Source: Martinezella rhizogenes (GTDB taxonomy: Bacteria > Pseudomonadota > Alphaproteobacteria > Rhizobiales > Rhizobiaceae). Taken from it: a DNA stretch of 64,000 nt. Below the pieces are notes generated by a model. The model saw nothing but the letters and a program-made list of their open reading frames with translations, did not search any database and was not told where the DNA came from. Positions within the stretch are counted from its first letter, which is position 1; each line of letters starts with the position of its first letter. The DNA lies in assembly GCF_000799715.1 (NCBI RefSeq), contig NZ_JUHG01000011.1, positions 744,001 through 808,000 on the forward strand, in the 5' to 3' direction. The translations under genes were made by a program, and so were the position numbers. Shown in pieces: positions 28,205 through 37,737 of the stretch.

Positions 28205-29536
28205 TCAGAAACTCTCCTTCAGCCATTGGCCAACGCGACCGATACGGCTGTTGTTACCTCCAAGCGACGAGAGCAGACCGCTGCCCGCCGCGTGTGTCTC
28301 CATGTCCGCGACCTGCGGATAGATCATCAGTCCGACCGCTGTTGAAAAAGCCGGTCCCTTGGCCGCCGTCGGCAGGCCGGACACGCCCATCGGGCGACCG
28401 ATGCGGACGTTGCGGGCGAGAATGCGCCTTGCCACGTCCGGCAGACCGGTCAACTGGCTGGCGCCGCCCGTCAGCACGACGCGCTTGCCGACGATCGGGC
28501 TGAAGCCCGAGCGCTGGATACGGTCGCGGATCAGCTCCAGCGTCTCTTCGATGCGGGCTCTGACGATGCGCGACACCAGCGCCTTCGGCACCTGTGTCGG
28601 CTGGTCGCGGTCATCCTCGCCGATCGGCGGGATGGAAATCAGTTCGCGCTCTTCCGAGGAATTGGCGAGCGCCGAGGCATGCACCACCTTCAGCCGCTCG
28701 GCGTCCTCGATACGGGTCGAAAGGCCCCGCGCAAGGTCGGTGGTGACGTGATGGCCGCCAAGGCTGACGGCATCGGTGTGCACAAGCTTGCCTTCGGCAA
28801 AGACCGAGATCGTCGTCGTGCCGCCGCCCATGTCGATGGCGGCGCAGCCGAGCTCGACTTCGTCGTCGACGAGAGCGGCAAGCCCGCTGGCATAAGGCGT
28901 TGCAACCATGCCCTCGACCGACAGATGCGCCCGGTTGATGCAAAGCTCGAGATTGCGAAGCGCTGCCCGCTCGGCGGTCACGACATGCATGTCGACACCC
29001 AGCTCATCGCCGAACATCGCAAGCGGATCGCGGATGCCGCGTTCGCCGTCGAGCGAATAACCGGTTGCCAGCGAATGCAGTATCGCGCGTTCCTGGCGGA
29101 GCGACTGCTGGCAAGCGGCGGAAAGAACCTTCTTCAGGTCGTTGGCTTCGACTTCTTGGCCGCCGAGATCGATGGTGGCGGTATAGATGTCGCTGCCGAG
29201 ACGACCGGCGGAAACATTGACGATCAGGCTGTCGACCGTGAGGCCGGCCATGCGCTCGGCAGCATCCACCGAGAGACGGACGACGTTTTCCAACGCATCG
29301 AGATCGGCGATCACACCGGTCTTAATCCCGCGCGAGCGCTGATGGCCAATGCCGATGATCTCGATATTATGCGTGCGGTTCGGAAGAACCTGGCTTTCCT
29401 CGCGTGGCGTCAACCGGCCGATCATGCAGACCACCTTGGTCGAGCCGATGTCGAGGACCGATACGATATGCGACCGCTTGGAGGACAGCGGCTTCAGACG
29501 CGGCAGACCGAAATGGGACGAACTGAACAAGCTCAT
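28205..29536 (-). CDS. ftsA: Cell division protein FtsA
   Basis: This actin-like ATPase tethers FtsZ to the membrane. The 443-residue protein has the phosphate-1 motif SVLDIGSTKVVCMIGRL (about 26-42), phosphate-2 AAIDMGGGTTTISVFAEG (about 226-243), the adenosine motif VVLTGGASQLTGLPDVA (about 368-384), and a C-terminal amphipathic helix (GRVGQWLKESF) for membrane binding. An N-terminal extension of about 20 basic residues precedes the core, common in rhizobia. Its ATG overlaps the ftsQ stop (ATGA), indicating coupled translation. Confidence 0.97.
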   Translation of the reverse strand: MSLFSSSHFGLPRLKPLSSKRSHIVSVLDIGSTKVVCMIGRLTPREESQVLPNRTHNIEIIGIGHQRSRGIKTGVIADLDALENVVRLSVDAAERMAGLTVDSLIVNVSAGRLGSDIYTATIDLGGQEVEANDLKKVLSAACQQSLRQERAILHSLATGYSLDGERGIRDPLAMFGDELGVDMHVVTAERAALRNLELCINRAHLSVEGMVATPYASGLAALVDDEVELGCAAIDMGGGTTTISVFAEGKLVHTDAVSLGGHHVTTDLARGLSTRIEDAERLKVVHASALANSSEERELISIPPIGEDDRDQPTQVPKALVSRIVRARIEETLELIRDRIQRSGFSPIVGKRVVLTGGASQLTGLPDVARRILARNVRIGRPMGVSGLPTAAKGPAFSTAVGLMIYPQVADMETHAAGSGLLSSLGGNNSRIGRVGQWLKESF

Positions 29537-30465
29537 GTATCCTGCCCTGCTTTCTTCAAAGCCTTGGTTCTTGCATCCACCGCCGCCTGGCGGCGAACCA
29601 CTGCATCCGGTGTCAATTCAATGGCCATGCGATCGTCGAGACGAAGATCCACGGCCGCGATATCGCGCTGCAACAGGTTCTGATCCTTGTCGATCTTGGT
29701 CAGCCGAGCCAACGCGCCGTCGATGTTGTCTTCCGGCAATTTGATGATCACGCCATTGTCGAGATAGAGATCCCAACGGCGGCCGGCGACACGCACGAAT
29801 GCTTTTACATGATCGCGAACATCCGGCCACTTGGCGAAAGCCTGGTCGATCGACGCCGCAGCCGTCTCCGCGTCACGGCCGACGAAAAGTGGCAGCTTGG
29901 CGAATTTGTTGTCGCGCAACGGCGCGATGACGCTGCCATCCTTCTGGATCAACGAGAGTTCGGAACCATGCTGCCAGATGGCGTAAGCCTTGCGCTCCGT
30001 GAGCTTCACTTCGATGGCCTTCGGGTAGACCTTGCGGACCTCGACGTTCTCCACCCATGGCAAATTAGCGATCTTCTGGCGCGCCGCATCGGCATCGAGC
30101 GCCACCAGCGACGTGGTGCCATCAAGACCGAGAAGCTGCAGGATTTCGATTTCCGAGGTCTGATCGTTGCCGGAAACCTTTACATCCTCGATGGCAAAGC
30201 CGGCAGCCGACGTCGTTGCCTGCGCGACATCCTGCGCATGACCACCAATCGACATACCATAGAGGCCGGTCGCAGCGAACAAAGCCAGCGCGGAGACAGT
30301 GCCGGTATGCGCCGGAATATTGACGCGACCCGAACCGAGACTCACGAGGAAGCGCACAACGCGACGCATCGGCCGAGGCAATACAAATGCGTCCTCGACA
30401 TCATCGATCTCGAGCTGGACACGGTGGCGGGACCGCCTGATATTTTTGACCGTCAGCGCGAACAA
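29533..30465 (-). CDS. ftsQ: Cell division protein FtsQ
   Basis: This bitopic divisome protein of 310 residues has a cytoplasmic basic N-terminus, a single transmembrane helix ([18 protein letters not shown], about 55-72), and a periplasmic POTRA domain (about 95-165: [20 protein letters not shown]) followed by a beta domain ([18 protein letters not shown]). I chose the TTG start at 30465 because GGAGG lies 7 nt upstream inside the end of ddl; an ATG at 30486 has no ribosome site. It overlaps the 3' end of ddl and its stop overlaps the ftsA start. Confidence 0.92.
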   Translation of the reverse strand: MFALTVKNIRRSRHRVQLEIDDVEDAFVLPRPMRRVVRFLVSLGSGRVNIPAHTGTVSALALFAATGLYGMSIGGHAQDVAQATTSAAGFAIEDVKVSGNDQTSEIEILQLLGLDGTTSLVALDADAARQKIANLPWVENVEVRKVYPKAIEVKLTERKAYAIWQHGSELSLIQKDGSVIAPLRDNKFAKLPLFVGRDAETAAASIDQAFAKWPDVRDHVKAFVRVAGRRWDLYLDNGVIIKLPEDNIDGALARLTKIDKDQNLLQRDIAAVDLRLDDRMAIELTPDAVVRRQAAVDARTKALKKAGQDT

Positions 30466-31379
30466 GACGCGTCCTCCACCATCCACCGGAGAAATTCACC
30501 AAAAGAGTAGCCGGCGTGAGCCGCCATTTCGGGCAACAGCGAGGTAGGCGTCATGCCCGGCTGGGTATTGATTTCCAACCAGATAAGCTCACCCTCTTCG
30601 GAGAAGCGATCGTCAAAACGGAAGTCAGACCGGCTGACGCCACGGCAGCCGATAGCTTGATGCGCCCTTAACGCCAATAATTGTATCTTTTGGTAAAGAT
30701 TCGGTGAAATTTCCGCCGGGATGACGTGTTTTGATCCACCAGCAGCATATTTGGAGTCGTAGTCGTAGAAGCTATGCCCCTGCGGCACGATCTCGGTGAC
30801 GCCAAGCACCACATCGCCCATGACACCGCAAGTTAGCTCGCGACCATGGATATAACGCTCGACGAGAACCTCGTCGCCATATCGCCATTCGGACGAGGTA
30901 ACGATCTGAGGCGGATGCGCCTGGTCTTCCTTGACGATCACGACGCCAAAGCTGGACCCCTCCCGTACCGGCTTGACGACATAAGGCGGCACCATCGGAT
31001 GCTCGCCGGCAATCGCAAAGCGATTCAGGACAAGCGAAGCAGCAACAGGAATGCCGGCCGCAGCCGCAACGGTTTTGGCGCGCGCCTTATCCATCGCCAG
31101 CGCCGAAGCCATCACGCCGGAATGCGTGTAGGGAATCTGCAGATATTCGAGGACACCCTGGATCGTACCATCTTCACCGAAGGGACCATGCAGAGCATTG
31201 AAAACGACATCGGGCTTCAGATCGCCAAGGCGCACGGACACGTCGCGCTCAACGTCGACGCGCGTAACACGATAACCTTCGGCCTCCAGGGCATCAGCGC
31301 ATGCTTTTCCCGAAGACAGGCTGACAGGCCTCTCCGAGGAAAATCCGCCCAAAAGGACAGCCACATGCTTGCCACCCAT
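30453..31379 (-). CDS. ddlB: D-alanine-D-alanine ligase
   Basis: This ATP-grasp ligase makes D-Ala-D-Ala for the pentapeptide. The 308-residue protein has [17 protein letters not shown] at the start, [16 protein letters not shown] (about 63-78), [14 protein letters not shown] (ATP-lysine region, about 142-155), [13 protein letters not shown] (about 248-260) and [19 protein letters not shown] (about 270-288, magnesium ligands). The ATG at 31379 begins directly before the family motif; longer starts add unrelated residues. It leads the ddl-ftsQ-ftsA-ftsZ unit, separated from murB by aqpZ and an MFS gene. Confidence 0.96.
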   Translation of the reverse strand: MGGKHVAVLLGGFSSERPVSLSSGKACADALEAEGYRVTRVDVERDVSVRLGDLKPDVVFNALHGPFGEDGTIQGVLEYLQIPYTHSGVMASALAMDKARAKTVAAAAGIPVAASLVLNRFAIAGEHPMVPPYVVKPVREGSSFGVVIVKEDQAHPPQIVTSSEWRYGDEVLVERYIHGRELTCGVMGDVVLGVTEIVPQGHSFYDYDSKYAAGGSKHVIPAEISPNLYQKIQLLALRAHQAIGCRGVSRSDFRFDDRFSEEGELIWLEINTQPGMTPTSLLPEMAAHAGYSFGEFLRWMVEDASCSR

Positions 31380-31470
31380 CAATACCCCCAGTTCACCATC
31401 TTCAACTGACGTCCGCTCGGTCCGCCTGGCAGCGATTCTCGCCACCTCTTCTGTGACCCGATTAGAACGA

Positions 31471-31484
31471 CATTAAGGTTAATG
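31471..31484. promoter_or_regulatory. CATTAA/TTAATG dyad upstream of ddl, possible CtrA-type site
   Basis: CATTAAGGTTAATG is a 6-bp inverted repeat with a 2-bp centre, about 92 nt upstream of the ddl start. TTAACC/TTAA elements are typical of CtrA half-sites in alphaproteobacteria, and CtrA regulates division genes in this group. Assignment is tentative. The rest of the gap (31380-31603) shows no gene. Confidence 0.35.
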
Positions 31485-31603
31485 AAGCGTTTACTTTCGT
31501 TAACTTCTGACCGCTCTCGCTGAAATCGATTTTCTCGAATCAAATCGACCTAAAGAATTCTGCCATTAGAATCAGAGAGTTGCTACTTTGGAAATATCCA
31601 TCT

Positions 31604-31654
31604 TTAGATTTTTTAAACAAACAGGCCCGCGACGGGGTGTCCGGCGCGGGCCTG
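31604..31654 (-). terminator. Terminator of aqpZ
   Basis: CAGGCCCGCG (31622-31631) and CGCGGGCCTG (31645-31654) form a perfect 10-bp stem; on the minus strand TTTGTTTAAAAAATC follows. It lies 23 bases after the aqpZ stop and insulates ddl from it. Confidence 0.75.
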
Positions 31655-31677
31655 AGTAAGCATTCTGACGCCCGATC

Positions 31678-32364
31678 TCAGTCTTTATCGTCGACCAATT
31701 TCCAGACGAGCCCGCCGATCGCCCCGCCGACGATCGGAGCCACCCAGAACAACCAAAGCTGCTGCAACGCCCAGCCACCGACGAACAATGCCTGCCCCGT
31801 CGAACGAGCCGGATTGACCGAGGTATTGGTGATCGGGATCGAGATCAGGTGGATCAGCGTCAGCGCGAGGCCGATGGCGATCGGCGCGAACCCAGCCGGC
31901 ACCTTGCTGCTGGTCGAACCGAGAATTACGACCAGGAAGAACAATGTCAGGACGATTTCGGCAACCAGTGCCGAAACCAGCGAATAGCCGCCCGGCGAAT
32001 GCTCACCATAACCATTGGCCGCAAAGCCGCCGAGCTGGAAATCCGCCTTACCGCTGGCGATCAGATAAAGCACCGCCGCCGCCGCGATAGCGCCGATTAC
32101 CTGTGCGACGATATAAGGAATGAGCTGCGAACCTGGGAAACGGCCCGCAACCGTAAGGCCGACGGAAACCGCCGGATTGAAATGACCGCCCGACACACCG
32201 CCGACCGCAAAGGCCATGGTGAGTACGGTCAAACCGAACGCCAGTGCGACGCCCAGAAAACCAATGCCAAGTCCTGGAAACGCCGCTGCGAAGATTGCAC
32301 TTCCGCAGCCGCCGAATACGAGCCAGAACGTCCCAAGAAACTCCGCAATAAGCTTTTTCTGCAT
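31678..32364 (-). CDS. aqpZ: Aquaporin Z
   Basis: This water channel of 228 residues has six helices and both NPA boxes: [18 protein letters not shown] (about 60-77) and [19 protein letters not shown] (about 181-199). The selectivity-filter histidine neighbourhood and the [13 protein letters not shown] start are AqpZ-like. ATG 32364 has AAGGAG upstream. It lies between murB and ddl, interrupting the cell-wall cluster, has its own terminator, and is divergent from an MFS gene. Cell-wall function is not implied by its location. Confidence 0.95.
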   Translation of the reverse strand: MQKKLIAEFLGTFWLVFGGCGSAIFAAAFPGLGIGFLGVALAFGLTVLTMAFAVGGVSGGHFNPAVSVGLTVAGRFPGSQLIPYIVAQVIGAIAAAAVLYLIASGKADFQLGGFAANGYGEHSPGGYSLVSALVAEIVLTLFFLVVILGSTSSKVPAGFAPIAIGLALTLIHLISIPITNTSVNPARSTGQALFVGGWALQQLWLFWVAPIVGGAIGGLVWKLVDDKD

Positions 32365-32624
32365 GAACCCCTTCTCCTTTGCCCTAGACCAAAAGCGAAA
32401 GCCTGCCATTTGCGAAAAATAGGCCTTGCCCAACCCGCCGGCTGGATGCCTACGAAAACGGCAAACGCTCGCCTAACTGCTTGCGACTCAACGATTACGG
32501 CTAAATGGTAGCATGCATTTGTTGATTTCATGCTTTTTTAACATTTGCGCTGAACAAAAATTGCGCTAAGGACACGCGTTGCCTGCTGAGGCGGCATTTT
32601 AGCATCATATAAATTGGTGAAACC
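32365..32624. other. Divergent promoter region of aqpZ and the MFS gene
   Basis: This 260-base AT-rich gap must hold both promoters. GCATGCATTTGTTGATTTCATGC near 32512-32534 is a partial inverted pattern. No clear operator or small gene was identified. Confidence 0.35.
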
Positions 32625-33956
32625 ATGACTGACGCGATATCTCCCTTATCGCCGACCCCCTCGTCATCGAACAGCGTTGTTGCGAACTCCCCGGCGCGCG
32701 TTCTGATTGCGAGCCTTATCGGTACAACGATCGAATTCTTCGACTTCTATGTTTATGCGACGGCGGCGGTTATCGTCTTCCCCAAGCTATTCTTCCCCGC
32801 CAGCGACCCGACCTCGGCGACGCTGCAATCCTTCGCGACCTTCTCGATCGCTTTCTTCGCCCGACCAATCGGCGCGATGATCTTTGGTCACTTCGGCGAC
32901 AGGGTCGGCCGCAAGGCAACGCTGGTGGCGGCATTGATGACCATGGGCCTTTCGACCGTCGTAATCGGCCTCCTGCCCGGCTATGAGTCGATCGGCATTC
33001 TTGCGCCGATATTGCTGGCGCTTTGCCGTCTCGGCCAGGGCCTCGGCCTCGGCGGTGAATGGGGCGGCGCGGTGCTGCTCGCAACGGAAAACGCGCCGGA
33101 GGGCAAGCGTAGCTGGTACGCCATGTTCCCGCAGCTCGGTGCACCCATCGGCTTCATTCTCTCCGCCGGTCTCTTCCTGATCCTGCGCGAAAGCATGACG
33201 GACGCGGATTTCCTCAGCTACGGCTGGCGCGTTCCCTTCCTGCTCAGCCTATTGCTGGTCGGCGTCGGCCTTTATGTTCGTCTGAAGATCACCGAAACGC
33301 CGGAATTCCGCCGCGCCATTGAAAAAGAGGAGCGTGTCTCCGTTCCGATCGTGGTGATTTTCCGCTCGCATTTCCGCAGCCTGATACTCGGCACTATCAT
33401 TGCCGTCGCGACTTTCGTGCTCTTCTATCTGATGACGGCGTTTACGCTAAGCTGGGGCACCAGAGCACCCGGCAATGGGCAGTTGCCTTTGGGCCTCGGC
33501 TATTCACAGGCCCAGTTCCTGGTCGTCCAGCTCGTCGGCGTCGTCTTCTTCGGCCTGACGATCCCGATCTCCGGCCTGCTGTCGGACCGCTATTCGCGCC
33601 GGCTGATCCTTGGCCTGACGACGGTCGGCATTCTGATCTTTGGCCTGTTCTATGCGTCGCTGCTGACTGCCGGCCTCGCCGGCGCCTTTGCCTGCTCGAT
33701 CATCGGCCTGGCACTGATGGGCTTCACCTACGGCCCGATCGGAGCGGCACTTTCCGCGCCCTTCCCGACGGCGGTGCGCTACACCGGGGCGTCGATGACC
33801 TTCAACCTCGGCGGCATCGTCGGCGCTTCGCTGGCGCCCTATATCGCCACCTGGCTGGCAACGAATTACGGCCTTGACTACGTTGGCTATTATCTTGCCG
33901 GCGCAGCCGCCCTGTCGCTCATCGGCATCCTGCTGTCGAGCAATGAAGAAATCTGA
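32625..33956 (+). CDS. MFS transporter, metabolite:H+ symporter (MHS/ProP-ShiA) type
   Basis: This 443-residue inner-membrane protein has 12 helices. The N-terminal IGTTIEFFDFYVYATAAVIV (about 30-49) and GHFGDRVGRKATLVAALM (about 87-104) are diagnostic of the metabolite:H+ symporter subfamily, which includes proline/betaine, shikimate and alpha-ketoglutarate carriers. GLGLGGEWGGAVLLATENAP (about 137-156) is another conserved element. The substrate cannot be read. It is the only plus-strand gene in the 33-kb wall/division block and ends with a strong terminator. Confidence 0.9.
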   Translation: MTDAISPLSPTPSSSNSVVANSPARVLIASLIGTTIEFFDFYVYATAAVIVFPKLFFPASDPTSATLQSFATFSIAFFARPIGAMIFGHFGDRVGRKATLVAALMTMGLSTVVIGLLPGYESIGILAPILLALCRLGQGLGLGGEWGGAVLLATENAPEGKRSWYAMFPQLGAPIGFILSAGLFLILRESMTDADFLSYGWRVPFLLSLLLVGVGLYVRLKITETPEFRRAIEKEERVSVPIVVIFRSHFRSLILGTIIAVATFVLFYLMTAFTLSWGTRAPGNGQLPLGLGYSQAQFLVVQLVGVVFFGLTIPISGLLSDRYSRRLILGLTTVGILIFGLFYASLLTAGLAGAFACSIIGLALMGFTYGPIGAALSAPFPTAVRYTGASMTFNLGGIVGASLAPYIATWLATNYGLDYVGYYLAGAAALSLIGILLSSNEEI

Positions 33957-33977
33957 GAACTTCAGCATAACCAATTG

Positions 33978-34009
33978 AAAAGGCCGGGTGAAAACCCGGC
34001 CTTTTTTTG
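33978..34009 (+). terminator. Rho-independent terminator of the MFS gene
   Basis: GGCCGGGT, GAAA, ACCCGGCC then seven Ts (33982-34008). The flanking AAAA/TTTT also make it usable in the opposite direction, so it could end murB too, whose stop is 40 bases away. Confidence 0.85.
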
Positions 34010-34047
34010 TTGATTCGATACATGAGGTCAAAGCGAATGGGGCGGGC

Positions 34048-35022
34048 TTATTCCGTTGTGACGCCTTGAAACGGGCGAACCTCGCGGCCGGGCATGAAGT
34101 TGCCGAGGCGCTTGATTTCCCATTCCAGCTTGACGCCCGACTTTTCGAAGACTTCACGGCGAACCTGCTCGCCGAGATATTCGAGATCGTAGCCGGTCGC
34201 CTGCTCCATGTTGATCATGAAATTGCAGTGCAGCGACGACATCTGGGCGCCACCAATCACGAGGCCGCGGCAACCGGCTTCGTCGATCAGCTTCCAGGCG
34301 GAAAGACCATCGGGGTTCTTGAAGGTCGAACCGCCGGTCTTTTCGCGGATCGGCTGCACTGTCTCGCGATGTGCTCTCACGGCATCCATTTCGGCCCGGA
34401 TCTTGGTGCGATCCTCGGGATAGCCCTCGAAAAGAACGTGCGTGAAGATCAGATCGTCCGCTGCCGCCGAGTGACGATAGGTGTAGCCCATCTGGTCATT
34501 GGTCAGGACATGCTTCACGCCCTTACGGTCGACCGCATGCACCTCGACAACGCGATCGCATGTCTCGGCGCCGTTGGCGCCGGCATTCATGCGCGCAGCG
34601 CCACCGATGCCGCCGGGGATGCCGTAATAGAAGTGAAAGCCGCCGATGCCGTTATCCATCGCCATGGCGGCCACATGCTTGTCCGGGCAGATCGCGCCAG
34701 CCAGGATGCGGTTCTCCCCTGCAAGCTCGACCGAACCGAAGCCCTTGGCCGAAAGCCGCAGGACGACGCCGGGAATGCCGCCGTCGCGCACCAGAATATT
34801 CGACCCCACGCCAACTACCGTCAACGGCACTTCGTCCGGAAGCACCTTCAGGAAATCGATCAGATCGTCCGTATCATGCGGCTGGAACATCAGCTCCGCC
34901 AGCCCGCCGGCGCGGAACCACGTAACGCGATCCATCGGCGCATCCGGCGTCAGCCGACCCCTGATATCCTTCACGCTGTCGCCGAGCGACGCCAGAAGCT
35001 TTTCCCCATTTACCTGTTTCAT
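34048..35022 (-). CDS. murB: UDP-N-acetylenolpyruvoylglucosamine reductase
   Basis: This FAD enzyme makes UDP-MurNAc. The 324-residue protein has the FAD-binding [17 protein letters not shown] (about 34-50), [20 protein letters not shown] (about 71-90), [19 protein letters not shown] (about 129-147), the catalytic GGSTFKNP (about 235) serine segment, and the type I MurB tyrosine loop (GYTYRHS). Its start overlaps the murC stop by 4 nt. It closes the mraZ-to-murB unit. Confidence 0.97.
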   Translation of the reverse strand: MKQVNGEKLLASLGDSVKDIRGRLTPDAPMDRVTWFRAGGLAELMFQPHDTDDLIDFLKVLPDEVPLTVVGVGSNILVRDGGIPGVVLRLSAKGFGSVELAGENRILAGAICPDKHVAAMAMDNGIGGFHFYYGIPGGIGGAARMNAGANGAETCDRVVEVHAVDRKGVKHVLTNDQMGYTYRHSAAADDLIFTHVLFEGYPEDRTKIRAEMDAVRAHRETVQPIREKTGGSTFKNPDGLSAWKLIDEAGCRGLVIGGAQMSSLHCNFMINMEQATGYDLEYLGEQVRREVFEKSGVKLEWEIKRLGNFMPGREVRPFQGVTTE

Positions 35023-36434
35023 GCGGACTTACCCGAGAGGCCTTCCAATTCCTTTGGCAATGATGCTGCCCAATATGTGATGCTGCCAGCCCCCAAGAGA
35101 ACCACAAAATCATCCGGTTGCGCAATCTCTGCAATCAGAGGGGCAAGATCTTCCTGAGACGACATATAGCGCGCGTCGCGATGACCGCCAGCCTTGATGC
35201 GCGATACCAGCTCCTGCGAATCCACGCCCTCGATCGGATCTTCTCCGGCGGCATAGACCGGCGCGAGGAAAATGCTGTCGGCATCGTTGAAGCAGGCGGC
35301 GAATTCTTCGAACAGGCTCGACAGGCGCGAATAGCGATGCGGCTGATGAACGGCGATGACGCGGCCCTTGCACGCCTCGCGCGCCGCCTTCAGCACGGCC
35401 TTGATCTCGACCGGATGATGGCCGTAGTCGTCGAAGACCTTAACGCCATTCCATTCGCCAGTCAGCGTGAAACGGCGCTTGACGCCACCGAAGGAGGCAA
35501 GCCCCCTGGCGATGGCCTCGTTTGAGATGCCAAGCCGATTGGCGACGGCGACCGCAGCCGTTGCGTTGGAAATATTATGGCGACCCGGCATCGGCATGAC
35601 GAGATCCTTGATATGGATCACCTTGCCGGTGCGGCGCCTACGGATTTCAATGTCGAATAGCGAGCGCGTGCCATCGATGCGGACATTCGCGAAGCGCACA
35701 TCGGCTTGCGGGTTCTCGCCATAGGTGATGATCTTGCGATCTTCGATGCGGCCAACCAGGGACTGCACTTCCGGATGGTCGATGCAAAGGACACCGAAGC
35801 CATAGAACGGCACATTCTCGACGAACTGCCGGAAGGCGGCGCGCACGGCATCGAAATTGCCGTAGTGATCGAGATGCTCCGGGTCGATGTTGGTGACGAC
35901 GGCAACGTCGGCGGGCAGCTTCAGGAAGGTACCGTCCGATTCGTCGGCCTCGACCACCATCCACTCGCCCTCGCCCATGCGGGCATTGGTGCCATAGGCG
36001 TTGATGATGCCGCCATTGATGACCGTCGGGTCGAGCCCGCCAGCTTCGAGCAGCGTCGCGACCAGCGAGGTGGTGGTCGTCTTACCATGCGTGCCGCCGA
36101 TGGCGATGGCATTGCGGAAGCGCATCAGCTCGGCCAGCATCTCGGCGCGGCGCACCACCGGCAACAGCTTTTCGCGCGCGGCGGCGAGTTCCGGATTGCT
36201 TTTCTTGATGGCGGTGGAAACGACCACGACCTCGGCGTCGCCAAGGTTTTCCGCCTTATGACCGATATGGACCGGGATCCCCTTGTCGCGCAGCCGCTGT
36301 ACGTTGGCGCTCTCCGACTGGTCGGACCCCTGCACGCGATGGCCGAGATTATGCAGCACCTCGGCGATACCACTCATCCCGATCCCGCCGATACCGATAA
36401 AATGCACAAGGCCAATGGCCTTCGGCAGCTTCAT
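35019..36434 (-). CDS. murC: UDP-N-acetylmuramate-L-alanine ligase
   Basis: This Mur ligase adds L-alanine to UDP-MurNAc. The 471-residue protein has the N-terminal Rossmann start [20 protein letters not shown] (about 11-30), the P-loop [18 protein letters not shown] (about 113-130), [12 protein letters not shown] (about 165, catalytic) and [19 protein letters not shown] (about 345-363). Its start overlaps murG's stop and its stop overlaps murB's start, each by 4 nt. Confidence 0.97.
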   Translation of the reverse strand: MKLPKAIGLVHFIGIGGIGMSGIAEVLHNLGHRVQGSDQSESANVQRLRDKGIPVHIGHKAENLGDAEVVVVSTAIKKSNPELAAAREKLLPVVRRAEMLAELMRFRNAIAIGGTHGKTTTTSLVATLLEAGGLDPTVINGGIINAYGTNARMGEGEWMVVEADESDGTFLKLPADVAVVTNIDPEHLDHYGNFDAVRAAFRQFVENVPFYGFGVLCIDHPEVQSLVGRIEDRKIITYGENPQADVRFANVRIDGTRSLFDIEIRRRRTGKVIHIKDLVMPMPGRHNISNATAAVAVANRLGISNEAIARGLASFGGVKRRFTLTGEWNGVKVFDDYGHHPVEIKAVLKAAREACKGRVIAVHQPHRYSRLSSLFEEFAACFNDADSIFLAPVYAAGEDPIEGVDSQELVSRIKAGGHRDARYMSSQEDLAPLIAEIAQPDDFVVLLGAGSITYWAASLPKELEGLSGKSA

Positions 36435-37555
36435 ACGCCTGCCCCCTTGAATTCCTGAATTGAACGTTTTGCGGCAATAGCCTCAACGATATCGGCAAGC
36501 AAGCTTGCCGCATCCGGCTTACCAGCCTGCTTGGCCGCAGCCGCCATCTTCGCGAGCTTCTCCGGCATCGTCATCGCGCCGCGAAGAATGGTTGAAAGTT
36601 TCTCCGGCGTGAGCTCGGATTGCGGAATGACCTTGGCGCCGCCGGCCGCCGCCAAAGCCGCCGCATTGGCCGCCTGATCGTGATCGAGGGCATAGGGATA
36701 GGGCACCAGGATCGCCGGACGGCCGATGACAGCGAGTTCCGACACCGTCGAAGCGCCGGAACGGCAGAGAACGAGGTGGGCCGCACCGATGCGCTCGGCC
36801 ATATCAGTGAAGAACGGTGCGATATCGGCACCCATCTCCAGCTTCCTGGTGCAGCTATTGACCGTTTCCATATCCTCGGGACGGACCTGCTGCGTAATAC
36901 GCAGACGCTTGCGCAGCGGCTCCTCCAGCAGGCTGATGGCCGTCGGCACTGCCTTGGAAAAATACTGTGCGCCCTGGCTTCCGCCGAAGACGACCAGATT
37001 GAAGGGATCATCCGGAACGGATGGCACATAGGGTTGTTTGGCGGCTTCGATGACAGCCGGACGCACGGGATTGCCAGTCGTCACCGTCTTCTGCGGAAAC
37101 GCGCCGCCGTTCTCCGGCAGGAAACCACCGGCGATCGCCTGCACGCGCGCGGCGAGCGCCTTATTGGCACGGCCCATCACGGCGTTCTGTTCATGGATCA
37201 TCGCCGGCACGCCCATGCGGGTGGCGACCAGCAGCGGCGGCACGGTCGGATAACCGCCGAAGCCAACGACACAGAGCGGCTTGAGATTGCGGATCAGCTT
37301 GCGCGCGGCGCGCATGCCCGTCCACAGCGTCCAGAGCGACCTGGCGACCTTCACAGGGTTCTTCGAGCCGATCGTTGCCGATGGCACGACATGGATCTCG
37401 TCGGCCGGAAATTTGCCGGCATAACGCTCGGCGCGGCTGTCGGTGACGAGGTGCACGGAATAGCCGCGTTCCTTCAGCTTGTAGGCCAACGCCTCGGCCG
37501 GAAACACATGGCCGCCGGTTCCCCCGGCGGCAAGCAGGATAATGCCTTTACTCAT
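36431..37555 (-). CDS. murG: Lipid II synthase (UDP-GlcNAc transferase) MurG
   Basis: This peripheral-membrane GT28 enzyme adds GlcNAc to lipid I. The 374-residue protein begins with [20 protein letters not shown] (G-loop 1, about 5-24). [14 protein letters not shown] (about 95), [15 protein letters not shown] (about 122, acceptor site) and [12 protein letters not shown] (about 193, G-loop) follow, and [20 protein letters not shown] (about 290) lines the UDP-GlcNAc pocket. Start and stop junctions overlap neighbouring frames by 4 nt. It follows ftsW with a 178-nt gap that holds a small open frame. Confidence 0.97.
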   Translation of the reverse strand: MSKGIILLAAGGTGGHVFPAEALAYKLKERGYSVHLVTDSRAERYAGKFPADEIHVVPSATIGSKNPVKVARSLWTLWTGMRAARKLIRNLKPLCVVGFGGYPTVPPLLVATRMGVPAMIHEQNAVMGRANKALAARVQAIAGGFLPENGGAFPQKTVTTGNPVRPAVIEAAKQPYVPSVPDDPFNLVVFGGSQGAQYFSKAVPTAISLLEEPLRKRLRITQQVRPEDMETVNSCTRKLEMGADIAPFFTDMAERIGAAHLVLCRSGASTVSELAVIGRPAILVPYPYALDHDQAANAAALAAAGGAKVIPQSELTPEKLSTILRGAMTMPEKLAKMAAAAKQAGKPDAASLLADIVEAIAAKRSIQEFKGAGV

Positions 37556-37737
37556 AATCTTCGCTCCCGCGAATACCCCTCTACGCGGGGCATCTCCCTC
37601 ATATAGGAAGCCGCCGCGGCTGCTTCATCGAAGCGCGTCATGCTTCCTTCATAAACCGCCATCTTCGCAAATGCGAACGGAGAATGGTCGAAAGCCGAGG
37701 GATGGGAATGAAGAATAGACAGCTCCAACACGATCAC
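37552..37737 (-). CDS. Possible 61-codon bridging frame between ftsW and murG
   Basis: The frame starts with GTG overlapping the ftsW stop (GTGA) and ends with TGA overlapping the murG ATG (ATGA), so it exactly fills the only large gap of the downstream operon. The product starts [16 protein letters not shown] and ends YSRERRL; no family is recognised. Third-position GC is about 61 percent by count, lower than typical for the cluster. Part of it (near 37570-37600) contains AGGGAGATGCCCCGCG, which resembles a dispersed rhizobial intergenic repeat, so the frame may be chance sequence. Translation is unproven. Confidence 0.3.
   Translation of the reverse strand: MIVLELSILHSHPSAFDHSPFAFAKMAVYEGSMTRFDEAAAAASYMREMPRVEGYSRERRL

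Noticed and set aside
26319..28322. 667-codon plus-strand frame
   Set aside because: It lies antisense to ftsZ; its length is due to high third-position GC of the real gene.
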